In this document: positions 10,601 through 21,130 of the stretch, in pieces | How the letters are laid out: each line of letters begins with the position of its first letter | How positions within the stretch are numbered: the stretch's first letter is position 1 | Assembly (NCBI RefSeq): GCF_036588685.1 | Contig: NC_086381.1 | Location: 63,867,436-63,931,435 of the forward strand | DNA from: Mytilus trossulus | Lineage: Eukaryota > Mollusca > Bivalvia > Mytilida > Mytilidae | Reading direction: 5' to 3' | DNA length: 64,000 bases | Notes under the pieces: generated by a model | The model's database searches: none | What the model was told of the DNA's origin: nothing | What the model saw: only the letters and a program-made list of their open reading frames with translations | Made by a program: the position numbers and the translations under genes

Positions 10601-11758
10601 TTTTACTCTAGATGCCATATTTTTATTACGAAGAACATTCTGTCGACGTTTACCGCAATATCATGAACGGTTTTGTATTTAATGCGCTTCCCTTCATTAC
10701 AGTTTGTTACCCCGATTTTAATTTTGTCCGTGGATTTACGAGGTTTGAACAGCGGTATACTACTGTTGCCTTTAATTGAAACTTAGTGCAAAATCAACAT
10801 TCTATGATGTAAATACTCCCCATTGACAAATTGTTCAAATCAAGATGAAATAATTTACCTTTAAAAAAAAACACGTCCTACACACAAACACAACGAACGA
10901 TCTTTAAAATACCCACAATGCATCTAAGGTTAGTTTTTCCTCATTGAGTTGGAATTTAATGACTACTTTATTCATAAATGGAGAATGTAATTGTGATACT
11001 AAGAATTTGAAATACTATCTGTACACAGTGGTATCGATCAAGTGCTAGTAAATAAGATGAAAATCCTTAAAATGTAAATGTTCAAAACGTTTGGATTACC
11101 AGGCCGATAAAAAAAAATATGTCGAATTATGGTCACCTTTAGATGTCAGTGTAGATTTGGTAAACGTGGAATGAAAGAGATATATATCGTTGAGAATCAA
11201 CGTTTTGTAATCCATTTTTTGACTGATAGCACTTGAAATGAATTAGGGTTGCCTAACAGGACAGAGCAAGATACCACTTTCGAGTTATGTCCTTCACCGA
11301 AATAATTTGTCAATTAAGCACGACGTTATGACGTCATTTACCGGATAGAGGAACCACCTATATCCCTTTTCTATTGAAGTTGATCAAGCGTCTTCGTGAT
11401 CATCATCATATAGGATAAACTAGAAAAAGTGTTTGTTCCATAAGCACTTAATAACAATTTTCTAATGACCGAAGTTCTGATAATCAATCATAAGAATTAA
11501 ATTTTCTAAATAAATCATACAATATAGCATCATATTTCTTTTTTCAAAACACAGAATGCTACCCATACAAATATTTAAGAACAGAATAAAACAATGACCT
11601 TAAAATATGCAGGCATATTGATATGAAAGTTTTGTTTGATATTTTGATAAATTCTCCTTCCATTAAAAGAAATACCAGCCTCTTAATTATATATAAATAT
11701 ACTAAATAAATAAATGATTTGGAAAATACGTTGAAGGTATAAAAAGTCATGAGAATTC
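10601..11758. other. No gene seen
   Basis: AT-rich sequence with several short A-runs. Nothing supported. Confidence 0.55.
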
Positions 11759-11769
11759 CGAATGCAATA

Positions 11770-11945
11770 AGGTTCTATCCGGGCACTCTGGTTCTAAACC
11801 TTGGTTCTATCTGGGTTGTTTGGTTCTGAACCTTGGTTCTTTGGTTCGAAACCATGGTAACTGGTTCAACATCCGGGTTGTTTGGTTATAGCAACCCGAA
11901 TTCCTGGTTCCATCTGGGTTCTATTCTAGATTGTTCTAATGTTCC
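11770..11945. repeat. Degenerate GGTTCTA tandem repeat
   Basis: GGTTC(T/G)(A/G) recurs about ten times, often in the longer phrase GGTTCTATCTGGGTTGTTT. The unit is about 30 bases and diverged. No coding frame is supported. Confidence 0.75.
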
Positions 11946-12610
11946 CGTTGAACTTGGAGAAGATGACCACAAGTATCCGAATAAAAAGGTAAAGTAGGTC
12001 AAAGACGCTAAAATTGCTTTATAACATTAATCATATTGATTCATTTCAGGATCGACGGTAAAAGAAGTTGTAAGGTATTTATTTTCTCATTCTAATAATT
12101 AGGAAACTAGATAAAAATAAAGCATCGTTTAGATATTAAAAATAAATCGAAATGGTACATTATATCGAACATTATTTTATTTAATTAAGTCGTTCTGTTT
12201 TTATTTATTTCCGTAAATATTTTTAGACGTTTTAAAACAACAAAATTTGGAGACCTGTCGTTCAATTGGCCAACGATATATGCATCTAGCCATTTGACCA
12301 GTTAACGACTTGCATATATATTTAAATGCACATTTAAAGTTCGAACGCATTTTATGTAATAATGTCAGATTTGATAGAAAAACGTGTAAAGTATATATGT
12401 AACAAATCGTTTTGTTCAAAACGGAATCTTAAAAGACATATAAAAAAGTGATGATCAATTTAAGTTTAATTGTAAAATAACTTTAGAATATATCAAAAGT
12501 GTATATGTACAATAAATTTGTCAAATTTGATACTACTTGTGAGATTAGGGCATGCATGTAATCATTATAGGCCAAAAAGAATCAAATCAAAATGAAGATT
12601 GAATATTCTT
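11946..12610. other. No gene seen
   Basis: AT-rich sequence, nothing recognised. Confidence 0.55.
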
Positions 12611-12617
12611 ATAATAA

Positions 12618-12692
12618 AATTGTGTTTGTGTGTGTGTTGGTGTGTGTGTGTGTGTTAATGACAGTGCTGGTGGGATGAGTAGCACCAGCACA
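12618..12692. repeat. (GT)n microsatellite and short hairpin
   Basis: A GT-rich run with a few interruptions is followed by the palindrome GTGCTGGTG ... CACCAGCAC (nine-base stem, ten-base loop). Confidence 0.85.
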
Positions 12693-12854
12693 CTATTCAG
12701 AAATTCCGTGTGTTGGTACCATAGAAAAGGAGGCATAAACTGCGGAGTTACTCTAGTCAGTTCGTACCGAACGTAAAAAAAGGGGGGGTCCGTTCTCTTA
12801 ACTTTAGTTGCCTCAACTAAATACTACAAAACTTATACACAAAATAAAAAAGAA

Positions 12855-13160
12855 GATGTGTCATGAGTGCCAATAAGAACACTCCACAAAAGACTAAATA
12901 GCACAGAAATTAACAGCTATAAGTCACCCTACGACCTTTAACAATGAGCAAAGTCCGTACCGCATAGTCAGCTATACAAATCACCGAAATGACAATGTAA
13001 ACCAATTCAAACGAGAAAAGAAACGGACAAATTATGTACAAAAAATAAACAAAAATAAATATATAACACATAAATAAACGACAATTCATGAACTAGAGTC
13101 TCCTAACTTGGGACAGGTACATACAAACAGAATGCGGCGGATTAAACATGCTAGCAGAAT
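12855..13160 (+). repeat. Dispersed repeat B, copy
   Basis: Landmarks in order: AGATGTGTCATGAGTGCC, ACGACCTTTAACAATGAGC, a run of CAAACGAGAAAAGAAACGG, ACACATAAATAAACGAC, CTTGGGACAGGTAC and GCGGCGGATTAAACATGC. The same order recurs many times in the window in both orientations. I define this reading as forward. Confidence 0.8.
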
Positions 13161-13169
13161 CCCCACCCT

Positions 13170-13545
13170 TCACCTTATGTGGCATGAGCGCCAAAGAAGA
13201 GACCATGTTACACAGAAATTAACAACTATATGTCACCATACGGCCTTCAACAATGAGCAAATATGTATCGAAGATGTTGTATGAGTGCCAATAAGACAAA
13301 TCTCTATCCAAATAACAATTTATAAAAGTAAACCATTATAGGTCAATGTACGGCCTTCAACACGCAGCCTTGGCTCTTACCGATTACTAGTGTGAAACAA
13401 TTCAACCGAGAAAACCAACGGTATAATCTAAATAAAAAACGAGAAACGAGAAAAAAGTATAAATTACACAAACAAACGATAACTTCTGTACATCAGATTC
13501 CTGACTTAGGACAGGTGCAAACATTTACAGCCGGATGAAACAATA
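13170..13545 (+). repeat. Dispersed repeat B, truncated copy followed by a fuller copy
   Basis: A broken copy (TATGTGGCATGAGCGCC to CAATGAGCAAATATG) is followed at about 13265 by a fuller one (GATGTTGTATGAGTGCC to CTTAGGACAGGTGC). Both are forward. Confidence 0.75.
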
Positions 13546-13617
13546 TTATAACATCACAACATAGAAAAAACACGATAAAACGAAATTCAAACGAGGAAAG
13601 AAATGGACAAATGTATA

Positions 13618-14024
13618 TAAAAAAGAAGATGTGGTATGATTGACAATGAGACAGCTATCCACAAAAGACCAAAATGACACAAACATTAACAATTATAGGT
13701 CACCGTATGGCCTTCAACAATGAGCAAAGCCCATACCGCATATAGTCAGCTATAAAAGGCCCCGATAAGACAATGTAAAACAATTCAAGCGAGAAAACTA
13801 ACGGCCTTATTTATGTTAAAAAATGAACGAAAAACAAACATGTAACACATAAACAAACGACAACCACTGAATTGCAGGCTCCTGACTTGGGACAGGCACA
13901 TATATAAATAATGTGGCGGGGTTAAACATGTTAGCCACTGACTTGCGACAGACACGTGCATACTGAATAAGGCGGAGTTGAACATGTTAGCGGGGTCTCC
14001 ACCATCTCCCCTTACCCGGGACAA
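13618..14024 (+). repeat. Dispersed repeat B, long copy
   Basis: Runs from AAGAAGATGTGGTATGATTG to the GGCGGAGTTGAACATG end. The last part (GACAGGCACATATATAAATAATG and GACAGACACGTGCATACTG) is duplicated internally. Confidence 0.8.
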
Positions 14025-14095
14025 TGGTTATTTCCACATACAAAAAATTGAATTTGGATTCTACTTCTATTAGAATTAACCTCCATTTGTTATAC

Positions 14096-15167
14096 GCCCG
14101 TCAAGATTTTGACGGGACGTATTATGGTATACAAATGTCCGGTGTTCGTCCGTCCGTCCGTCCGTCCGTTCGTCTGTCTGTCTGTCTGTCCGTCCGTCTG
14201 TCTGTCCGTATGTCTGTCCGGCATAAACATGTCGCACCGTTACTTGAGAACGACTTATCCAAATTTCATGAAACTTAAATTAGTTGTTTCTTATGATGGT
14301 CAAATGATCTGTATACTTTTTGGTGAAAATAAGATTAAAACTTTTTGAGTTATGGCACTTTGTTACTAAAACCGGGGGTGTTTTTTTTCACATGTCGCAC
14401 CGTATCTCAAAAACGATTCTTGATTATGGCTTAAAACTTTGAACACTTCTTAGTTATATTAATGTTAATATCTGTATACTTTTTTGTGATGATTCAAAAT
14501 TTTATTTTTGAGTTATAGAGTATTTTGTAAAAAAAGGGGGAGTTTTTTTTTTTACATGTCGCACCATATCTCAAAAGCGATTTATTATTATTGCTTAAAA
14601 CTTTACACGTGCCTTTGTTATATTTATCTTAAGATCTGTATACTTTTTGGTGATGATTCAAAATTTCATTTTTGAGTTATTGAGTATTTTGTAAAAAAGG
14701 GGGAGGTTTTTTTTACATGTTGTGTTGTATCTCAAAAACAATTTATGATTATTGCTTAAAACTTGACACACTTCTTTGTTATTTTAATCTAAAGATCTGA
14801 ATACTTTTTGGTGATGATTCAAAACTTTATTTTGGAGTTATTGAGTATTTTGTTAAACAGGGGAGGGTTTTTTTACATGTCGCGCAGTATCTCAAAAATA
14901 ATTTATGATTATTGCTTAAAACTTTTCACACTTCTTTGTTATATTAATCTAAAGATCTGTATACATTTTGGTTTTGATTCAAAATTTTATTTTAGTGATA
15001 TTTAGTTTGTTGTAAAAAAAACAGGTCGGGGGTTTCACATGTCCCGCCGTGTCTCAAAAACAATATATGTTTATTGCTTAAAACTTTCTCAGAAACTATT
15101 TATGATTATTGCATAAAACTTCCACACAAGACGTCGGGTGTATCATGCGCTCATGGCGCAGCTGTTT
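14096..15167. repeat. ~162-bp tandem array with a leading hairpin and (TCYG)n microsatellite
   Basis: The block starts with the hairpin CCCGTCAA-GATT-TTGACGGG (about 14098-14117), then GACGTATTATGG, then a TCCG/TCTG microsatellite (about 14146-14220). Units beginning ACATGTCGCACCGTATCTC start near 14228, 14390, 14554, 14715, 14875 and 15037, so the period is 160-164. The last unit is truncated and ends GGCGCAGCTGTTTAAT. A short relative of the head (TTTACGGGACGTATTATGG) occurs at 20259. The overlapping reading frames of the microsatellite are not genes. Confidence 0.85.
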
Positions 15168-15500
15168 AATTTTTTTATGATTGCGGTGCAGTTTGATAAC
15201 AGACAGTGACCAGCATAAAAAAGTGTTTCACTAGATTGAGCTCTTTGTCTGAGTTTACTTTAAAGGTTCTTCGCACTGAGTTCAGTTTATTGATATGCGT
15301 ATACCTTCATGTGATTTTTAAGATGCTTAAACAGACTATCCATATCAACATGTCCATGACATGAAATCCAAGGTAAAGTGATTGAACCATTTTGAATTAT
15401 CTAGCTATCACAACTGGCAGCACATGGTGCTACTAGAGCAGTAAATATTCTTTCTAATTTTTCACGGCAATTAAAAGATTTAGTTTTCATTGATTCAAAC
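15168..15500. other. No gene seen
   Basis: Unique AT-rich sequence without recognised features. Confidence 0.5.
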
Positions 15501-15504
15501 ATTC

Positions 15505-15680
15505 TTCATATCAAACATTGAGAATGGAAATGTGATATGTGTTTAAGAGACAGTAATCAAAAAGCAGTCAAAGGTCACCAATGGGTTTTTAACAAAGTGA
15601 GAAAATCCCTCGCTCAATGGCGGACTTCAGATGGCCCCTTAACAAAATGTGTACTAGTTCAAACTCCAATACATAAAACA
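15505..15680 (-). repeat. Diverged reverse copy of dispersed repeat C
   Basis: GAGAATGGAAATG at the left and AAATCCCTCGC, ATGGCCCCTTAAC and GTACTAGTTCA further right are the reverse complement, in order, of the end of the 26-kb copy of repeat C. The middle is heavily diverged. Confidence 0.55.
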
Positions 15681-15734
15681 GATCTTACAATCAAAAACAT
15701 ATAAATATATCTATATATTTGATACAGATATAAG

Positions 15735-16178
15735 AAAATGGGATATGAGTGCAATCAGACGATTCTCCATATACTTCAAACAAAATATACAAGTTGTACA
15801 ATGAGGGCAAATGTCAAGATCATATAAAGTTTCTCGTGCCACAAGACTCGCCATCTTATGACAATACATCTTCATGCTACATGTTCAGAAGCAATGTCAA
15901 TTTAGAATTATACTTCCAGGTCAGGGTAATATACAAAGGAACACACTGTATCATGATGACACACCCAAAGTGCATAGGTCAAGAGTCAAAAAGTCATAGT
16001 CTGGTCAGGAGTTCCATGCCCCAAAAAAACACAAAGCAGTCCTGAACGAAAGTTCATCACTGTACAAGTAACAATTATCATGGCATGATGCACTACACAT
16101 CCCGAATACAGAAAACATGAGTCAGGGACAGAAACAGAAGACATGTATCTAAACTCAATGGAAAAGTACTTGTATTTC
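15735..16178 (+). repeat. Dispersed repeat D
   Basis: The segment from GGGATATGAGTGCAATCAGAC through CATATAAAGTTTCTCGTGCC, CACACTGTATCATGATGAC and GTTCATCACTGTACAAG resembles a repeat type I associate with bivalve genomes. A 98-residue frame inside it has no recognisable domain and I do not treat it as a gene. Confidence 0.55.
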
Positions 16179-16180
16179 AG

Positions 16181-16858
16181 GGGTGGTGTTCTCGAAGCTA
16201 TCTTAGGATTAGGACGTGTCCTAAGTCTATCTTATGACAAGTCTTTATCCTAAGTCGTGTTCTCGAAGCTCTCTTAACTTATGATATATCTCATTTTTCG
16301 TCCTAACTTTAGGACACCCAACAAGGTGTCTTAAGAGCATCCTTTCTTCATCCTAGTGTAATAAAGTTTGGATTACGCTTTTTGCTCATTATTTTACGTG
16401 AAAATGAACGTGAAATGAAACGCACCATCGGTTATCAACTCGTAAATAAAGAAAAGGTGCATGATTTTAAACTTTGAACTTCGTGATTCACGATACGATT
16501 ATACTAAAAATTTAATTCTCTTTTCAAAACAAATTGTTTTCCAGTTCAAATAACAATCTATTTTTATATAATTACATTGGTAATTATGCAATTTATTCTG
16601 TACATGTTATTATAAAATTCGTAAACGATTTTATTAAAATATTTTCGTCATTAATAAATCTAGTGTTTTATCAACAAATATCTTTAACGATTTAAAATTT
16701 CGACTTAGGATATGTTTAGGACGTCCTAACATAAGATTCGTCTGAGATAGCTTCGAGACTCAACTTAAGAGTGTCCTAAGATGATCTTAAGTCCGTCCTA
16801 AAATTGGTCTTATCTATGACTTAGGACGAATCTTAGGATTCTTTCGAGAACACCACCC
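16181..16858. mobile_element. 678-bp MITE, Harbinger-like
   Basis: Termini are GGGTGGTGTTCTCGAAGC and the reverse complement of TTTCGAGAACACCACCC. They continue as long inverted arms of TTAGGA/TCCTAA motifs. The 3-bp direct flanks are CAG (16178-16180 and 16859-16861). GG-starting TIRs with a CWG/TWA 3-bp duplication fit PIF/Harbinger non-autonomous elements; that family call is inferred. No transposase is encoded. Confidence 0.85.
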
Positions 16859-16861
16859 CAG

Positions 16862-17540
16862 GTCACTATATACAAATGTCTTCAATATAGAACATAAACT
16901 CTCGCAACGATTCAAAGTTAAAACCGTCTTACCACTGTTAATTGAAAATCTGATCGTGCAGTTATGTCAATAAATCAAAACGGTAAGATAAGACATTAAA
17001 ACACTTAAAACTAGGGTTTACCATTGATTTCTAACTTTACCATGTGATAGAACTATGGTAAACTGATAGAAACACTTGGTGCAGTCATGCAATTAAATAG
17101 TTGCAGTATTACGAAGAGAACAATACAAGACAGAGTAAGAAACAAATGAAAGTAATTATACATACGAACTTTTAATAACAAAGCACAAATAAGGAACCGT
17201 AGTTTTCATTCATTTTATTCATTTAAAATGTACGCTCGCGTTAAACTATGGGAATTAACGCTGTATATTTATATAAACGATAATCTTGTAGTAATGATAA
17301 ATAAATAAAGCATGGCCTGAATCAGAGTGCAAACTAGATATAAATGACTTTTCTCTTTGAAAACAATTAGAAAAAAGGCGAGCCTAATAAGAGAATTGTT
17401 TGGTGTCTTCTGGCACTATAATCTTAGCTAAAACAGAAATATAAATACTTTTTCATACGCATTATCTTTTCATTCAATCCTATGTTTATTCTGTTCAAAT
17501 CATACATGTGAACTATTTTAAAATTGTTTCTCATTTAAGA
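16862..17540. other. No gene seen
   Basis: AT-rich sequence. GATATATAAC at about 17540 could be a TATA element for the exon below, but this is weak. Confidence 0.5.
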
Positions 17541-17652
17541 GATATATAACTTTATCAATTCAACCATCTTTAATCAATAAATTGATGCAATGCATTTTCT
17601 TAAAAATGTACATTTAATTATATGAGATCTAATCATATGTCTGTTAAGGCGC

Positions 17653-17718
17653 ATGGAAAGGGTATTTGTTACTTTCGGTTTCATAATTGTTTGTTTAGCT
17701 GTTCCGTTCGTTATCAAC
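17653..17718 (+). CDS. Possible first exon encoding a signal peptide (partial)
   Basis: ATG at 17653 opens a 22-codon stretch, MERVFVTFGFIIVCLAVPFV and two more residues, that ends exactly at a good splice donor, AAC|GTAAGC (phase 0). The charge-then-hydrophobic pattern is that of a secretory signal peptide. Short signal exons of this kind begin many secreted bivalve peptides, but no second exon could be found downstream, and the 3.4-kb element inserted at 18637 could have disrupted the rest. The alternative is a chance frame; an open frame of similar length also exists on the other strand. Confidence 0.3.
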
Positions 17719-19449
17719 GTAAGCATACAAATGTTGGTCACAGTTTTCTGCACGCGATACGCGATGAGTATAAGTATTTTAAAGGCGGACACAGAAAAAT
17801 TTACAAAAAACAAGAAACTTTTCATTTCTTCCGATTAAAACTACATTAAATTGATAAAGAGTATTAAAGTGATCATAAAAGCATAGGTTAATCTTTTTGT
17901 TCAAAATAAAAATTGTGGAAAGCTAAAACTAACACATAAAGACACAAGCACGAGCACTTGATAAATATAATGAAACAGACACACATTTAAGCTCAACTAT
18001 ACTACATCAGTAATCATATTGAATTCATAATTTTGAATTACAATAGTCAATAGATATTTCGAAAATTTGCCATGCATAATGATTTTCACTAGTTTAACTG
18101 TATTCAACTACAAAAACAAATTATAAAATGAAACATCATTATGATATTTGAAAATTCAATCACACCTTCAAAATGGATTTAAGCAAACAAATATCAATGA
18201 AGAAAGAAAACAAACCTTATATTCGTACAAACCAGTGTATCTATGATAAACATGACATAGCGACTCAGAACGATTTTGATATACTAATCAGCCAAATAAA
18301 AGCTACATGTATCTCACATTTTAATATATTTGGAGTTATAATTTAATGGTTAATCAATAGGAATTAAATTAAAGGTTTGCGTAGAAACCATGACACCTAA
18401 GATATTTTTTCAATAGTCAAAAAGATGTTATCTTATATGCATGTCTCAATGCATACTGTAAGAATGTTTTAACGGCAATTATTTGATTTTCAAATTTTGA
18501 GAGGATTTATAATCCCTCATCGAAAATATGCCAGCTGTATAATGATTTCTATTTACGTATTAGGTTTGAATTTACAATAAAAAAGTGATTGTCGAATAAA
18601 AATTAGATAAAGAGTTCATTGTTTAATGTTCAGTATCCCAGGTAGCACAAAACATTTTCAAAACATTTTTATAAGGTTGTATAAATGTCTTATCAAAACG
18701 TTGTCAAACAAATATTTTCGTGATGTTATGTAAATATTTTGTCTTTGATTTTTAAAACATTTTTTTAAAACATTTTTTGAAAATATTTTTACAATGATGT
18801 AAGAATATTCATAAAAATGTTTTCGATATTATTTTTTAAGATATTCTGTTTGAATGTTTTATAAATGTTCAGAAGATATGTAGGTTCTACCTCTGAAAAA
18901 CATTTTAAAAGTATATAAGTAGAACATTCTTAACAATATTACTCTGATGTTTTAAAAATATTTTCTAAAAATGTTTCATAGAATGTTTAAATAACATGCC
19001 TTTAAGATATTTTAACAACATTTCTTCATAATATTCGATGAAAACATTTTGAAAACATTACGCTTTAATATTGAGAAAATGAATTTATAAAACATTTTGT
19101 TGCTAATATTTTAACAACATTTTAAAATAATATTATGAACACATTTACCCAAAAACATTTAAAAAACGTTTCGCATTTAATATTGAGAAAATGAATTTAT
19201 AAAACATTTTGTTGCTAATATTTTAACAACATTTCAAAATAATATTATAAACACATTTACCCAAAAATATTTAATAGAATATGTTTAAGACATTAATTTA
19301 GGTTATGTAAAACAAATAATTTCATTAAATGACAGCGATTAGAGCGGTACTTGGTCCCATATATAGCATTATATAGTGTAGTGCTATTTTCCGGATTATC
19401 TGTTCCACTACCGACAACAAACTTTTTACAAATTTAAAATCTGACTGTT

Positions 19450-19581
19450 CCCGGTGACCAACGAACATGAACCCAAGGAATTTTGGAATCAGTAACCGGA
19501 AGTTTTATTTACCGCCATGCTGTAAACAAAGACAAAGGAAACGTAGAAAATAAAGAATAACCTTATCATGCGTTAAAACTG
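19450..19581 (+). other. Possible 5' non-coding exon of the small gene
   Basis: The stretch ends with a consensus donor, ACTG|GTAAGAT, at 19581/19582. It lies upstream of an acceptor at 20416 that starts the coding exon. It has no long frame, so it would be untranslated. The 5' edge is arbitrary. Confidence 0.3.
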
Positions 19582-20252
19582 GTAAGATATGACACTAGTT
19601 TACATTTATAAATCATTGTTCTGCTTCTTAAAATATCTTGGTTAATTTGTTTAATATATTCAAAGAATTAATACGAGTGTAACATGTGTAAGCAAGTATA
19701 ATGCAAAAAGGGGGGTGCTGATAATTTTAGTCTGCCTCGATGTTATGATGTTTATGTCCAGTGAACATTAGAATTATACAAAAATGGTTACCCTCAAGGG
19801 TTTTTTATATGATTTTAAAATCTATATAATTATAAATGCAACTACTTCATCTTGACTGCTTGTAACCACTCACCATGTCTGAAAAGTATTTTATCAGTCC
19901 TACATTTGCTTTAACAGACTAGGCTATTTAAGCAGTACTTTATTCACTCAATTGCTGGCGACATATCTACTAATCAAGGGAATCCCAAATACGCAATGGT
20001 TATCAAAGCTTTTGCTATTTGATAACGCGAGTGTTGTTGCCTCTATAATATATTGTTTTATGTTTATGTAACTCGTACTTTTGTTTCGAGCCTTACAGCC
20101 TATCGCCAGGCCAGATGAATATGTATGTGCCGATCCCAAGACAGGAGTTTGACTCAGTTGTTGCCGGTTCATTTCTGACAAATTTGTTTTTTCGTCAAAC
20201 TTTATAAATAACAAGAATTATGCCGTTACTTTCTTTTTTTGAATTGTTTTAT

Positions 20253-20330
20253 CATACGCCTTTACGGGACGTATTATGGAATACCGTGTCGATCTATCTG
20301 TCCGTTCCTTTGTCTGTAGGTTGTGATCTT
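20253..20330 (+). repeat. Short relative of the 14.1-kb array head
   Basis: ATACGCCTTTACGGGACGTATTATGG and the CTATCTGTCCGTTCC stretch repeat the head of the 14.1-kb block without its tandem units. It lies in the putative intron upstream of the small gene. Confidence 0.6.
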
Positions 20331-20436
20331 TGTACATGTACATATGTAGCTGACTATTACAATGTGACTTTTTCTAACTTATATTTTATTCATTTTGTTT
20401 ATTTTAACTTTTGTAGGATCAATTAGATGAACCAAA

Positions 20437-21130
20437 ATGTATGATAGATTTTCTGAAATGCAGATTAAAATGGAGAATGGAAATGGGGATTTTAAAAAAG
20501 AATATAAGCTTAGAAACGATTACAACCATCCTGGAAGAGCAAATTATATGAAGGTATTTATTCTTTAAAATCTTCAATCTACATAACATTATTTGCGCAA
20601 AAATATACAATAACCATTACAAAACTTTTTTTCTTTGTAAGACCAAGAACATGTTACAGGTTCTTCATGGCTGGCTACTTTTTATAGTTGAGAAAACTAT
20701 AGTGTACAGTATACATGACTTATTTTAAAAACTGGTGAAATCTACCGTTACACTTGTTTAATAATAAAAAAAAAATCTATAGATGTATAAAATAGCTACA
20801 ATTGTTGCTTCACAATCCATTAACACTGATAAGTTGACACTTTTCAATATATTTTTGTAAAACCACTGTGGATTAAATGAAGAGAAATAGTTTATTGTGT
20901 AATTTTGATTAGATTAACTGAAGCTCCACTTGTTTATGTTGTTTAATCACTTAACGGAAGGACTAATTTGTTTATGCTTTATTTTACAGAAGCAAGCAGA
21001 TGTCAAAGAAAATAAAAAGAATGGAAGAAAGGAAACGTTGAAAAAGAACAGTGATATGAAAATATTGAATAAATGTTTTGCATTTATAATTGTTATTCTA
21101 TCTTGTATAGTGTTGACTAATTATGTATAA
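20437..21130 (+). CDS. Candidate two-exon gene, 85-residue tail-anchored protein
   Basis: Exon 1 begins after the acceptor TTTTGTAG (20416), has an ATG at 20437 with A at -3, and ends at AAG|GTATTT (20553). Exon 2 begins after TTTATTTTACAG at 20990 and ends with TAA at 21130. The phase is 0 at both borders, and joining gives one open frame of 85 codons. The protein is charged and Lys-rich, has no signal peptide, and ends in one hydrophobic segment, CFAFIIVILSCIVLTNYV, right at the C-terminus. That is the layout of a tail-anchored membrane protein. I recognise no family. It lies wholly inside the 3.4-kb TIR element, so it may be an element-borne or captured gene. The evidence is splice signals and frame only. 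Confidence 0.4.

Noticed and set aside
14024-14348. Overlapping frames rich in RPSV/CLSV
   Set aside because: They are translations of the TCCG/TCTG microsatellite.
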